Source: Chamaecyparis obtusa (Eukaryota > Streptophyta > Pinopsida > Cupressales > Cupressaceae). Taken from it: a stretch of DNA of 64,000 nt. Shown here piece after piece: positions 1 through 10,431 of the stretch. The stretch covers positions 186,001 to 250,000 of the forward strand of contig BSBK01006386.1 of the NCBI GenBank assembly GCA_027943335.1. The letters are read 5' to 3'. A program made the position numbers and the translations under genes. The notes under the pieces were generated by a model that worked only from the letters and a program-made list of their open reading frames with translations, ran no database searches and was not told the origin of the DNA. Position 1 is the first letter of the stretch, and each line of letters starts with the position of its first letter.

Positions 1-201
1 TGTTTTAATCCCACTGGGATTTTCCCTTAACAAGGTTTCCTAAAAAAATAATTTGGTGTTCTATGTTGTGTTGTGGATCTTGCATTACTATTTATCTTTT
101 AGATCATTAATTGGATTAAGTGGTTTAAAGTTTTAATTGTTAGTACAAAACTATTTCATCCCCCCCCTCTCAGTTATGCTTGCCTCCTTTTGGGCCTAAC
201 A
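1..201 (+). mobile_element. 3' end of a Ty1/copia-type LTR (partial, cut by window edge)
   Basis: The segment ends with a C-rich run, then CTCTCAGTTAT, and finishes in CCTAACA. This is the same terminal layout as the copia LTRs at 31,171-32,336 and 36,884-38,057, which end with a C-rich run, CTCTCAGTTAT and CTAACA. No primer-binding site follows position 201, so this is a 3' LTR or a solo LTR rather than a 5' LTR. The left end lies outside the window. Confidence 0.6.
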
Positions 202-660
202 AAAAGAAGTAGAAAAAGGAATAAGAGGGTGAAAATTCTACCCTAAATAGAAGCCTTAGCTATTTGGGCCATTGCTTCAAACACTCATAAGCCAACTATA
301 GTTGAGATCAATTAAAAGATGAGGAGGAGATTAATTTTCAAGACACTAAAAAATGTCTCTTCTCCTAAGGAAGAAGCACTAGAAATCCATTACCATGTTT
401 ATTCATGTTGTCACAAAAAAAAAATACAAGAAAAAATTGACATAATAGAGCAAGATATGGTTAAATTGTAGGGTACCTATAATCAACATGTGGAGGATAA
501 AAAAGGTTGAAATGAGTTGTAGGTTCCTCAAGCATTGTTGTATATACACCCTCCTTCCTTACTCATCCTTCTAAAGACACAATTTAATATAAGAAGAAGG
601 TTATAGGAAATATTAAAGATCTAGGAGAGGAAATTTAGAAGGAAAAATGAGAGTAAAATA
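202..660. other. Non-coding spacer
   Basis: AT-rich sequence without a usable reading frame or recognisable repeat. It separates the copia LTR tail from the SINE. Confidence 0.5.
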
Positions 661-899
661 TAGACAAGTAGCAGAGTTGGCTTGAGGTTGTGGGTAGTTC
701 CCCATGGTCTTGGGTTTGACTCTGAGGCTTTGAGTCACTTGATGGGACTCACTTGTGGACATCTAGGTCCATCCCTAGAGGATTAGTCTCACCCCAACTC
801 ACCCCTTCTTGAACCACAACTTTGCAGCAAGTAAGACCAAGGTAAGGTGGGTTGGGCACTAGGCTGGGTTGCAGGGATACATTTGAGTTACAAAAAAAA
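661..899 (+). mobile_element. tRNA-derived SINE
   Basis: A box A-like sequence TAGCAGAGTTGG lies at 669-680 and a box B-like GGTTTGACTCT at 713-723. That spacing suits an internal RNA polymerase III promoter derived from a tRNA. About 170 bp of unrelated body follows, and the unit ends in a short poly-A tract at 892-899. Size and layout fit plant Au-like SINEs. No target-site duplication was clear, so the exact 5' end is uncertain. Confidence 0.6.
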
Positions 900-3623
900 G
901 ACTTTAACTTTCTTGAAAGAGGTTCTTAAATACATATTTAAGAGAGTAATGAAAATTCTTGAGGATACCTATAATAATTATAAGTCTATTTTCTTAACCC
1001 TAAAGAAATGTAACTAAAAGTTTCCATTGTTTAAGATTTTTTTATATAAATGGTCACTTAAGAGGACTACATTGACACTAATATGTTAGGTTAATTAATA
1101 CCAAGTGGATGTTCCAAAGAATTTGAGGCCCACGGAGAAGATGAATTCTCTTGTGGTGGAAGAATTTTGAGAATTAATAGAAAATAGAACAACACATAAA
1201 GTCAAAATTAAAATTATTTTAAAACTTTTCAACATTCAAACATCCTAAACATTCTTTATGACAATTAACAAATAATGGATTTCAATGAGTGTGGTTCTAA
1301 TTTTGATTTATTGATACCATTTATTCTTTCATTTATTGATTCAGGAGATAAAAATGATCTCAACAATTTTAACACCACAATGGATAGAATAATTGTAGTA
1401 GAGGACATAGTTGGAAAATTCATTATTGAGGCTAGATAAACATTGGATAGTAAATGGAAACAACACTTGGCCAATCTTCAAAAAATATATGCATATTGGT
1501 GACCGCATGAAATACTATATATCCAATGTTAGGAGAAATATTGCAAGTTTTCTATTTAATTTCTATCTATAGTCAACATTTTTATATAGGTTGTCAAGTC
1601 TCCTAGGCATTTTTTCAATAGGAACTAGAAATTAGTAAATGAAAATTTTAATTTGCATTTCAATGAGTCATCTTTGGGATCACTTTTTTCCATGTCATCC
1701 AACCACAGGTTTCCTTATATTTTTAAAATGAATTGAAGTGATGATGCATTCAATCTATATTACAATCTATCTCTCAATAGAACTTCCATGCCACTTCATT
1801 ACTTTTCAATCACATGCTTCACCATGTAGTTACATTAGTTCTTGTTAGTTTTGAATGCAAAGCATCTCTCTCATACTTTGATCCTATCATCAACAACTGT
1901 TGCAACTCAAACATCATTTTGGTTGGTGGAAAATATTATTCTATGTTAAGGATCTAAAAGAATTATAATTAGAAGTTAATTAAGGATATTGTTGTAAGGA
2001 ATTAGTATGTTGAACCCCATGGTTTAAAATTAACTTATTATATTATTTTTTAATAACTTCTGGAGTTGAATCTATAACCTTGGATAATAATTGATCTTAA
2101 ATATGGTCCTTATTAGTAGAATCAATTTTTAAAACAAATAAATCATATTTCATTTCAATAAATATTTTTCTTTTAGGTATAAATATTTTCTATTGGAACT
2201 AAAAATGAAAAGTTTCCAAGTAGGGTGCTAACAAGAAGTTGAGTCCACTTTTTGGTCAAAAAGTAGAACTATTTTTCCTATTTTTTCAAATTTATCTTAT
2301 TTGACCTAAATATTTGAAGCACTTAGCGATTGAATATCCAAAAAAATATGTAATATAAATTGTATCACTTGAAGTGTACTTTCAAAATATGTAATTAATT
2401 TGAATACCTAGATCATACAATTCTATTTTCAATAGGTGTTACTAAAAATCACATTTTAAAAGTTATTTTTTCAGGATCATGCCATATCGGTGTACGCCAA
2501 GCATAATTTAACATAAATGAAAATATTTCTCTAAATATTTTTGGAAAATGGTATGTAACACAGTCAAGATTGATGACAATATTTTTTGTCTTTTTTATAA
2601 ATAGTTTTTTTATTAATTTTTTAATTGGGCATAATTGGGGTTTTAAAAACCTCTTGTGTACAACAAGCATAATTTGACCTAAACTTATCAATTTTTTTTA
2701 AGTGTATAGAATCGTCTTTAGTTTGATGTCTTTATAATTTTTTTTTAAGGAATCCTAGAAATAAAGAAGTTATTAAAATAAGGAAAAAAACCTGTCATTT
2801 CAAGTTTTTGCACATGTTTCAGTAGGAATTAATTAAAAAATAGAAAAATTAATCAATTTTAAAAATAAATTACATATTTGTAATTTACATAGTCTTATCT
2901 ATAATGGGTTTTTTTCGTCAAAATATTTTGCAGATGGCATCCAAGGTTTAGGTCAAACTAGATCTAAGGCCATGGTTTGGTTGACCAAGCCTTTTACCTA
3001 AGCTAAACTCAAAGGAATTCCCAGGGAAGGAATTCAAATTTTATAAAAAGGGGCCGCATTTAAGAAACATGACCCCATTTTGTAAACTGTGACCCCATTC
3101 TTTATTTGAAATTTATAATGTATAAAAAATAGAACAAGGTCATGTTTTATAAATAGGGTCATGTTCTAGTTTTTACCATTTTTTTAAAATTTATTGCAAA
3201 TTTATACTACAACATCACACTTCATTTCAAGTACAACCAACAATGACCAATTCTATAGTTTATTTTTTCATCTTGTCTTGTTGATGCAATATTTTATTCA
3301 CTATTATGAGTCAATCACTGGGAGCATTTTGGAAGGACTCAACCATTAGAAACATTTAATATGATTGATTTCAATTTCTAATTATGGGATCCAAATAACT
3401 TCAAAAGAGGAGTGAAAGAAGTGGTGTGACCCTTGAGGAAATTGAAGTGGAGAAAGAGAGAGAGGCAAAAATTCAAAGAGATAGAAGAATGAAGATGTGA
3501 CAAATGAATAATAATGAAGCATCTAGATACATAATCATTAAAGATAAAAACACTAAAGATACCATGAGAGATATGATAGATGAAAATTCCAAAGAGGTTA
3601 ATGTAAAAGAGAATATGATTGTA
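900..3623. other. Non-coding AT-rich DNA
   Basis: There is no coding frame with family resemblance. One weak structure is visible: CATGACCCCATTTTGTAA near 3,068 pairs imperfectly with TTATAAATAGGGTCATG near 3,150, giving a small foldback of about 100 bp. The rest is T-rich and A-rich runs. Confidence 0.5.
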
Positions 3624-4300
3624 TGATGTAGGAGCATCTCCGGTCCTTGGCAATCCTGTGTCACCAAAAAGATTTTGAAGTTTTTCTATGTTGCTCGATT
3701 CCTTCTTTGACCAAGTTGGTCAGTAGTTGATCAGTTTCCTTTGGTTACCGAGTTTGGTCGGTTATCTCCTGGGCGGTCGGTTTTTTCACCAGCACTCGAC
3801 GATGCTTGTCTTTTGCTCAGTCACCCTTGCTTACCGAGTAGTTTATTTTGAGTTTATGTTGAGGCTGACTTGTGCATTGATTAGGGGTCATGGATTTAAT
3901 GCTGGTATCCATTATTGGGAAGCATGCGGTCCTAGATCTAACCGTTCCTTCCATTGATTTTGGATCTGAAGGTCGACTCAATTTGGTAGCCTCTTGTATA
4001 AATGTAGTTGTTTGGTTAGAGCTTAGGGAGTCAGTTTAGATAGAAGATAGAAGATAGTAGAATAAGGATTGTTGGCAGATCCTCGCATGTTTGGGTACTT
4101 CTATAATTCATTGTAATATCTAGTTGTAACTGGGAAGGCCTTATAACCCAACATGTATGAATCAATTTGAATGAATAATAAAGAAGATATGCATTGTCCC
4201 TCTCATTGTTCTTGTTGTTTTTGCTTTTGCGCATTGTTGAGTAGGATGGATCTTTAGGGTGTGCCACCATTTGGACCCTAAGGCCCTTTCCCTTGCATCA
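3624..4300 (+). repeat. 5' LTR of chromovirus element 1
   Basis: 677 bp, with TGATGTAGG at the start and TTGCATCA at the end, forming short inverted termini. It matches 8,923-9,599 along its whole length. A TATA-like TATAAAT is at 3,997-4,003 and an AATAAA polyadenylation signal at 4,177-4,182, in the expected order for U3-R-U5. Confidence 0.93.
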
Positions 4301-4302
4301 GG

Positions 4303-4315
4303 TGGTATCAGGGTG
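4303..4315 (+). promoter_or_regulatory. Primer-binding site of element 1
   Basis: TGGTATCAGGGTG begins two bases after the LTR. It matches the complement of the initiator-methionine tRNA 3' end used by most plant LTR elements, with one departure from the usual TGGTATCAGAGC. Confidence 0.8.
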
Positions 4316-4479
4316 AGGTGAGATCTGGATCTAGGTCTGCGGATCTAGGTTTGTAGGTTCCTTCTTGCGAAGCCCCAATTGAATTTTTGTGGGGTGGCAG
4401 ATTGTGATCTCACCTGCAATTGTAGAGGTTTTTCAAGATAGTTCATGGGAGGCAAGAAGCAGATCCAGGATTGGCATGC

Positions 4480-5950
4480 ATGTTGAGACAACTTGCTGGT
4501 AGATTAGAAGTTGTTGAAATAGCCCAGAGAAGAGGTAGACATCTTGAAGATGTTAGTGATGATGAAATTGAAGTGGAAAAAGGTGAAGCATAACCTACAC
4601 CTATGATTGATCAGGGTGAGGAAAGATTCTTGAAGGCTTTGATAAGTTTGAAGTCGACACCATATTTCAATCCTCCTGAATATAGTGGGAAATTGGATTC
4701 TTATGAATTGATAGAATTGATCACTGAAATGGAAAAGTATTTTGAGTATGAAAATGTATCTGAGGAAAAGAAGGTGAAAATTGCAAGCACAAAGTTGAAA
4801 GGTCATGCATCCTTGTGGTGGGAGCATCTGCAATTGGATCGGAAAAAGAAAGGCAAAGAAAAAATCAAGGTATGGAATAAGATGGTGAATAAATTGAAAG
4901 GAAAGTTCTTACCTTGTGATTATCAAATTAAGCTAGTTAGGAAAATGCAAAGTCTAAGGAAGAAAGATAGCTTGATAAAAGAGTATACTGAGGAATTCTA
5001 TAGATTAGATATTAGATTTGGACATGATGAGGATGATGTGGAAATAATTGCTAGATAGCTGAATGGTTTGAGAGTTTCCATTCAAGAGGAAATCAGTTTG
5101 GTCAAATTGGAGAACATTAAAGAGGCTTATCAATTTGCATTGAAGGCCGAGGAGAAATTGAACAAGAGACATGAGCAGAGACAAAGAGGTCGAGGTGGTA
5201 GATTCCCTAGAGGAAGAGGTAGATATAATGGTGAAAATGGTAGATCTGAACCAAATTAGATAAATCTGGATAAAGGCAAGACTGAGTGGAAAGGTGAAAT
5301 TTCATCTAGAGGCAGAGGCAGTAACTACCGAAGTGATTATAAAATAGGTAATTTCTGAGGAACTTGTTACAATTGTGGAGAAGAAGGACATAAATCTTTT
5401 GAGTGCACACATGCTATTAAGAAGGCTGATAGCAGTAGAAATGATTTGGTGCAAGAGGAGTCACCAAATGAGCCTGAGAAGGAAAATAACTTGATGGTGA
5501 GAAGAGCACTGTGGAATGAAAGTAAAAATAAAGATCCGGTAAGGAAAAAATTGTTCAAGACCAAATGTAGAGTTTCTGACAAAATTTGGAAGGTAATCAT
5601 TGATAGTGGTAGCTCAGAGAATCTGGCATCTGAAAAGATGGTCAAAAAGTTGTAGTTAGAAAGGTTGAAACATCCGAAGCCCTATTAGATTTCATGGATC
5701 AAGGATGAGCATAATCTCCTGGTAAGTGAACAATGTTATGTGAATTTGAAAATTGGAAAGTACTATGATAAGGTGTTGTGTGATATCATGCCTATGGATT
5801 GTTGTCATATTTTTTTGGGTAGACCTTGGCAATATGATAGACATGCTATATATGATGGGAGAATTCATAAGTATACTATTGTGGCTGATGGAAGAAATCA
5901 AATCTTGTTACCTTTGATGGAAGAACCTGTTAGTAATGTTTGCACATCTG
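4480..5950 (+). pseudogene. Element 1 gag-protease (degenerate)
   Basis: The gag frame can be read from an ATG at 4,480. It includes a capsid-like helical region (4,600-5,060), an Arg/Gly-rich tail (5,180-5,240), and a CCHC zinc knuckle of the form CYNCGEEGHKSFEC near 5,370-5,409. The aspartic protease motif VIIDSGSSENLASEKMV follows at about 5,595-5,645. In-frame stops near 4,591, 5,056, 5,257, 5,356, 5,653 and 5,686 break the protein. Several sit where element 2 has Arg or Gln. The product would be the capsid-nucleocapsid-protease part of the polyprotein, and it is not functional here. Confidence 0.85.
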
Positions 5951-7420
5951 TGAAAGTTTTCTTGATGGAAGGAAGAAAATTTGTTAAGTATTTGAAGAAG
6001 AATGATGTATGTTTTGTTGTGATTCCTAACAAACCAAGCAAGAAAATAGAGGATAGTGTTCCTGAGGAGATTGATAAGTTACTCACCGAGTACATTGATA
6101 TCATTAATGATAATGTACCTGATTGTTTTCCACTGAAGAGAAGTATTGATAATTGCATGGATCTAATCCTTGGAGCTAGTTTACTGAATAAGGCACCTCA
6201 TCAGTTGACACCTACTGAGAACTAAGAATTGAACCGACAAAGTTAAGAGTTGCTAGATAAAGGTTTAATCAGAGAAAGTTTGAGTCCTTGTGCAGTACTT
6301 ACAGTATTGGCACCTAAGAAGAATGGAGAATGGTGAATGTGTACTGATTCTAGAGCAATCAATAAGATAACAATGAAGTATAGGTTTCCTATATCAAGAA
6401 TGGATGACATAATGGACAGTTGGACTGGAGCAAAGTATTTCACAAAAATTGATTTGAGAAGTGGGTATCATTAGATCAGAATTAGAGAAGATGATGAGTG
6501 GAAGACTACTTTCAAGACAAAAGAAGGTTTGTATGAGTGGTTGGTTATGCCCTTTGGTTTAACTAGTGCACCGAGTACTTTTATGAGATTGATGAATGAA
6601 GTTTTGAAGAAATTCCTGGGTAAGTTTGTGATTGTATATCTTGATGATATTATGATATTCAGTAAGACTAGAAAAGAACATTTGTTGCATGTTAGACAAG
6701 TTTTGCAGAGATTGAAAGAATAAAAGTTGTTGATAAATCTGAAAAAGTGTTCATTCGTGAAAGCAGAGATTGTGTATTTGGGATTTGTAATTTCAGTTGA
6801 TGGTTTGAAGATGTATCTTGAAAAGGTTGAAGCTATTCTGAATTGGCCTACACCTATGAATGCTAGTGAGGTAAGATCATTTCATGGTTTGGAAAGTTTT
6901 TACCCAAAGTTCATAAGGAATTTCAGTTCAATTTGTAATGCTATGACTGAGACTATGAGAGGAGATAAAAAAGAACTCAAGTGGACACATGGAGTTGATA
7001 AAAGTTTTGAGACCTTGAAGTAGAAGGTTGCTGAATTGCCTATTTTGGCATTGCCTGATTTCAATAAGGTATTTTAAGTGGAATGTGATGCAAGTGGAAG
7101 TGCAATTGGAGCTGTGTTGAGTCAAGAAGGTAAACCTGTTGCTTTCTTTAGTGAAAATTTGAATGATTCTAGAAGGAAATATTATGTGTATGATCAAGAA
7201 TTCTATGCTATTATTCAAGCACTGAAGAAGTGGAGACATTATTTGATACTGAGTGAATTTGTGTTTTATACTGATAATAAGGATTTACAATACTTGGGTA
7301 GTCAAAATAAGTTGAATCAGAGACATATGAAATGGGTTGAGTATTTGCAGAGTTATATATTTGTGATCAAACATAAAAGTGGAGTCACTAACCGAGTTGC
7401 TGATGCATTGAGTAGAATAA
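5951..7420 (+). pseudogene. Element 1 reverse transcriptase-RNase H (degenerate)
   Basis: The palm region is clear: a GYH-stop-IR stretch at about 6,465-6,480, where element 2 reads GYHQIR, then [19 protein letters not shown] (6,532-6,590), and the catalytic YLDD box at 6,637-6,648. RNase H follows from 7,078, with a D in CDASGSAIGAVLSQ and the ADALSR end near 7,400-7,420. Stops at about 6,223, 6,334, 6,472, 6,721, 7,021 and 7,075 interrupt it. Comparison with element 2 shows single C-to-T changes at GYHQ (CAG to TAG) and VFQ (CAA to TAA). Confidence 0.9.
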
Positions 7421-8888
7421 GATATTTGATGACCGAGATGAAAATTGAGGTTCTTGGTTTTGATGAGATGAGAGATTTGTATGAAACTAATCTTGATTTT
7501 TTTGAGCCATGGAGAAAGTGCAGAGCACCTATTCAAGATCAACCGAGTACAAAATGGGAAGAATATTTCATTGAAGAAGGTATGTTGTTTAAAGGTATTC
7601 AGTTGTGTATACTAAAAGGACAAATGAGAACTAATTTGATAAAGGAGAAACATAGTAGTGGTTTGGCTGAACATTTTGGTATTGATAAAACTTTAAATTT
7701 TCTTAAGGAGAAATAATTTTGGCCACAGTTGTATAAAGATGTTCAAAAATTTGTGAAAAGTTGTGGAATTTGTCAAGTTGCAAAAGGAGAAAGTCAGACT
7801 ACTAGATTGTATACACCGATTTTTGTACTGAGGAACCTTGGACTGACATCAATATGGATTTTGTTCTTGGCTTACCGAAGATAGTAAGAGGTAATGATTC
7901 TATATTTTTTGCGGTAGATAGATTTTGGAAGATGGCACATTTTATACCTTGTAGAAAGACATTAGATGCAATACATGTAGAAAATATTTTCTTTAATGAA
8001 ATTATCAGATTGCATGGATTACCGAGGATTATTATCTCTGACTGAGATAGTAAATTTGTTGGATACTTTTGGAAAACCCATTGGAGAAAGTTTGGCATTG
8101 AGTTGAAATATAGTTCTACATTTCACCCACAAACCGATGGACAAATAGAGGTTGTAAATAGAAGTTTGGGAAATATTTTGAGATGTTTAGTTGGAGACAT
8201 ACTTAGTAATTGGGAATCTATGTTGGCACAAGCATAGTTTGCATACAATAATTTAGTGAATAGGAGTACTAGGAAAAAACCATTTGAGATTGTGAATGGC
8301 ATACAACTGAGGGGCATATCTGATTTGAGAGACATTGCTGATGAAAGTAAGAGAAGTGCTGAATGAGTGAAGTTTGCTAAGTACATGAAGACATTGCATG
8401 AAGATGTGAAAATCAAGTTGGAAGAGAGTAATCATAAATACAAAGATAGAGCTGATAGATCAAGGAGACATAAGACTTTTGATGTTGGTGATGAAGTGAT
8501 GGTTCATTTGAAGAAAGGTCGATTTCCTGTTGGAACATATGGGAAGCTGAAGATGAAGAAGTTTGGACCTTGCAATATTTTGAAGAAATTTGATAGTGGA
8601 AATGCATATGAGATTTAGTTACCTAATGACATGGACATATCACCAATTTTCAACATTGCTGATTTGTATAAATATCATGAACTTGATGAAGACATGACAG
8701 TACCGATGGAGTATCCTAAGAAGCAAAATGAAGAAGTTGAACAGATTTTGGAGCAAAGAGTTAGCAAATGAACAAGAGGTAAATAGTGTATGGAATATCT
8801 GGTAAAGTGGAAGAATAGACTGATTGAAGGCAGTTCATGGATTTCACAGTCTGAGTTGGATGTAGCTCGGATCATACCTACTGAATGA
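7421..8888 (+). pseudogene. Element 1 integrase with C-terminal chromodomain (degenerate)
   Basis: The zinc-binding region includes SCGICQVAKG (about 7,760-7,790). A single frameshift near 7,815-7,830 moves the frame before the core motif [12 protein letters not shown]. The second catalytic Asp lies at SD-stop-DSKF (about 8,037-8,052), where element 2 still reads DRDTKF, and the third catalytic residue lies in QTDGQ-E at about 8,130-8,150. The C-terminal chromodomain is recognisable as EYLVKWKNRLIEGSSW (about 8,792-8,840), and the frame ends at TGA 8,886-8,888. Chromodomains steer chromoviruses to particular chromatin, which is family knowledge. Confidence 0.87.
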
Positions 8889-8922
8889 TTCAAAGAATCA
8901 TTTCTAAATAACCCTAGGTGTC

Positions 8923-9599
8923 TGATGCAGGAGCATCTTGGGTCCTTGGAAATCCTGTGTCACCAAAAAGATTTTGAAGTTTGTTTGTGCTGCTCAGTTC
9001 CTTCTTTGACCGATTTGGTCGGTAGTTGGTCGGTTTCCTTTGGTTACCGAGTTTGGTCAGTTATCTCCTGGGTGGTCGGTTATTTCACTGGTGCTCGGTG
9101 ATGCTTGTCTATTGCTCGGTCACCCTTTCTTACTGAGTAGTTTATTTTGAGTTTTTGTTGAGGCTGACTTGTGCATTGATTAGGGGTCATAGATTTAATG
9201 CTAGTATCCATCATTGGGAAGCGTGTGGTCCCAGATATGACCATTCCTTCCATTGATTGTGGATTTGAAGGCTGACTTAGTTCGGTAGCCTCTTGTATAA
9301 ATGTAGTTGTTTGGTTAGAGCTTAGGGAGTTAGTTTAGATAGAAGATAGAAGATAGTAGAATCAGGATTGTTGGTAGATCCTTGCATGTTTGGGAACTTC
9401 TGTAATTCATTGCAATATCTAGCCGTAACCGGGAAGGCCTTACATCTCAACATGTATGAATCAATTTGAATGAATAATAAAGAAGATCTGCATTCTCCCT
9501 CTCACTATTCTTGTTGTTTTTGCTTCCGCGCATTGTTGAGCAGGCTAGATCTTTAGGGTGTGTCACTGTTTGGCCCCTAAGGTCCTCGCCCTTGCATCA
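8923..9599 (+). repeat. 3' LTR of chromovirus element 1
   Basis: 677 bp, the same length as the 5' copy. It starts TGATGCAGGAGC and ends TTGCATCA. The bases just before it read ACCCTAGGTGTC, not a polypurine tract. Element 2 has almost the same string at that place. Confidence 0.93.
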
Positions 9600-9710
9600 T
9601 TATAAATAGTAATACAAGTATGCCTTTGAGTCCACCTATCAACTATGTAGATTGGATTCCACACACATCTTCAAATCCACCTTTGAATAATATAGAAACT
9701 ATGATTATAG

Positions 9711-10022
9711 ATGATACCCCTTTATGGAGATTTATTAGAAGTATATACCAATGATGAAATTAATTCAATTCCTAACATAACGTTTCAAAAAGATCTTGAA
9801 AATAAAAATCCTCCCCAATTTGTTCAAAATGAAAATCCTTCTCTTTTTGCAAATGAAAGTTCTTATGTTGTTGAAAATGAAAATCCTTCCCTAGATGAAA
9901 ATGAAAATCCTTTTCAACATGGTGTAAATGAATTTTTTTGTAATGTTGCCAATGAAAATTATTTTTTGAAAATGGAAAGTAATATTTTGGAAAATCTTCT
10001 TGGTAAGCTATTTTGGAGATGA
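9711..10022 (+). other. Asn/Glu-rich low-complexity open frame
   Basis: A 103-codon open frame built around a short repeated unit reading ENENPS, created by repeats of GAAAATGAAAATCCTT between about 9,825 and 9,915. It lies upstream of, and on the same strand as, the decayed gene at 10,432-12,575. It could be a remnant of that gene's amino-terminal part. No known domain is visible, and it may be a chance frame in a minisatellite. Confidence 0.3.
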
Positions 10023-10431
10023 ACAAGAAATTATGCCAATAAGATAACACAATTTTTTTTTATTTTAAAAGAAGCATTTCAATGTCAACTTGTGATTCAA
10101 TTTATGAGAATGTGCAAAATGAGGAAATCAATGAAAAAGTTAGGCATTTATGTGAAACAAAAGAAAAAAAGATGCATTGGTTAAACATGTTATATTTATT
10201 GTTGCTAGTGTCATTGAGTCTATTGGAAAAATAGTTGATCTAAAGATAGGAATGCAACATGATGAGCTATAACAACTACTATAGTCAATAAAAAAATACT
10301 TTGGATAAAAGAATGGTAAGAAACATAAATTGAATTTCAAACATGCATCCTAAAACATTGGTAATAGAAACAAAGAGAATCCGAGTAAGTATTGAAAATG
10401 AAGTTTTAGTGGTAGACTCCAAAGTTTTGAC

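Larger units (their letters stand above)
3624..9599 (+). mobile_element. Chromovirus (Ty3/gypsy) element 1, full length, degenerate
   Basis: Two 677-bp LTRs bound this 5,976-bp element. Each starts TGATG and ends GCATCA. The flanking 5-mers are TTGTA (3,619-3,623) and TTATA (9,600-9,604), a target duplication with one transition. The internal order is primer site, gag, protease, reverse transcriptase, RNase H, integrase and chromodomain, which defines a chromovirus. The LTRs have drifted by roughly 10% (rough count by eye) and the coding frame has about twenty stops, so this is an old, dead copy. It is related to element 2 at 15,074 but has different LTR bodies. Confidence 0.95.

Noticed and set aside
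3378..3667. Short minus-strand frames near the left end of element 1
   Set aside because: They cross the LTR boundary at 3,624, have no domain, and start within repeat sequence.
9772..10050. Minus-strand 92-codon frame rich in His/Phe/Lys
   Set aside because: It is the shadow of the ENENPS repeat on the other strand.
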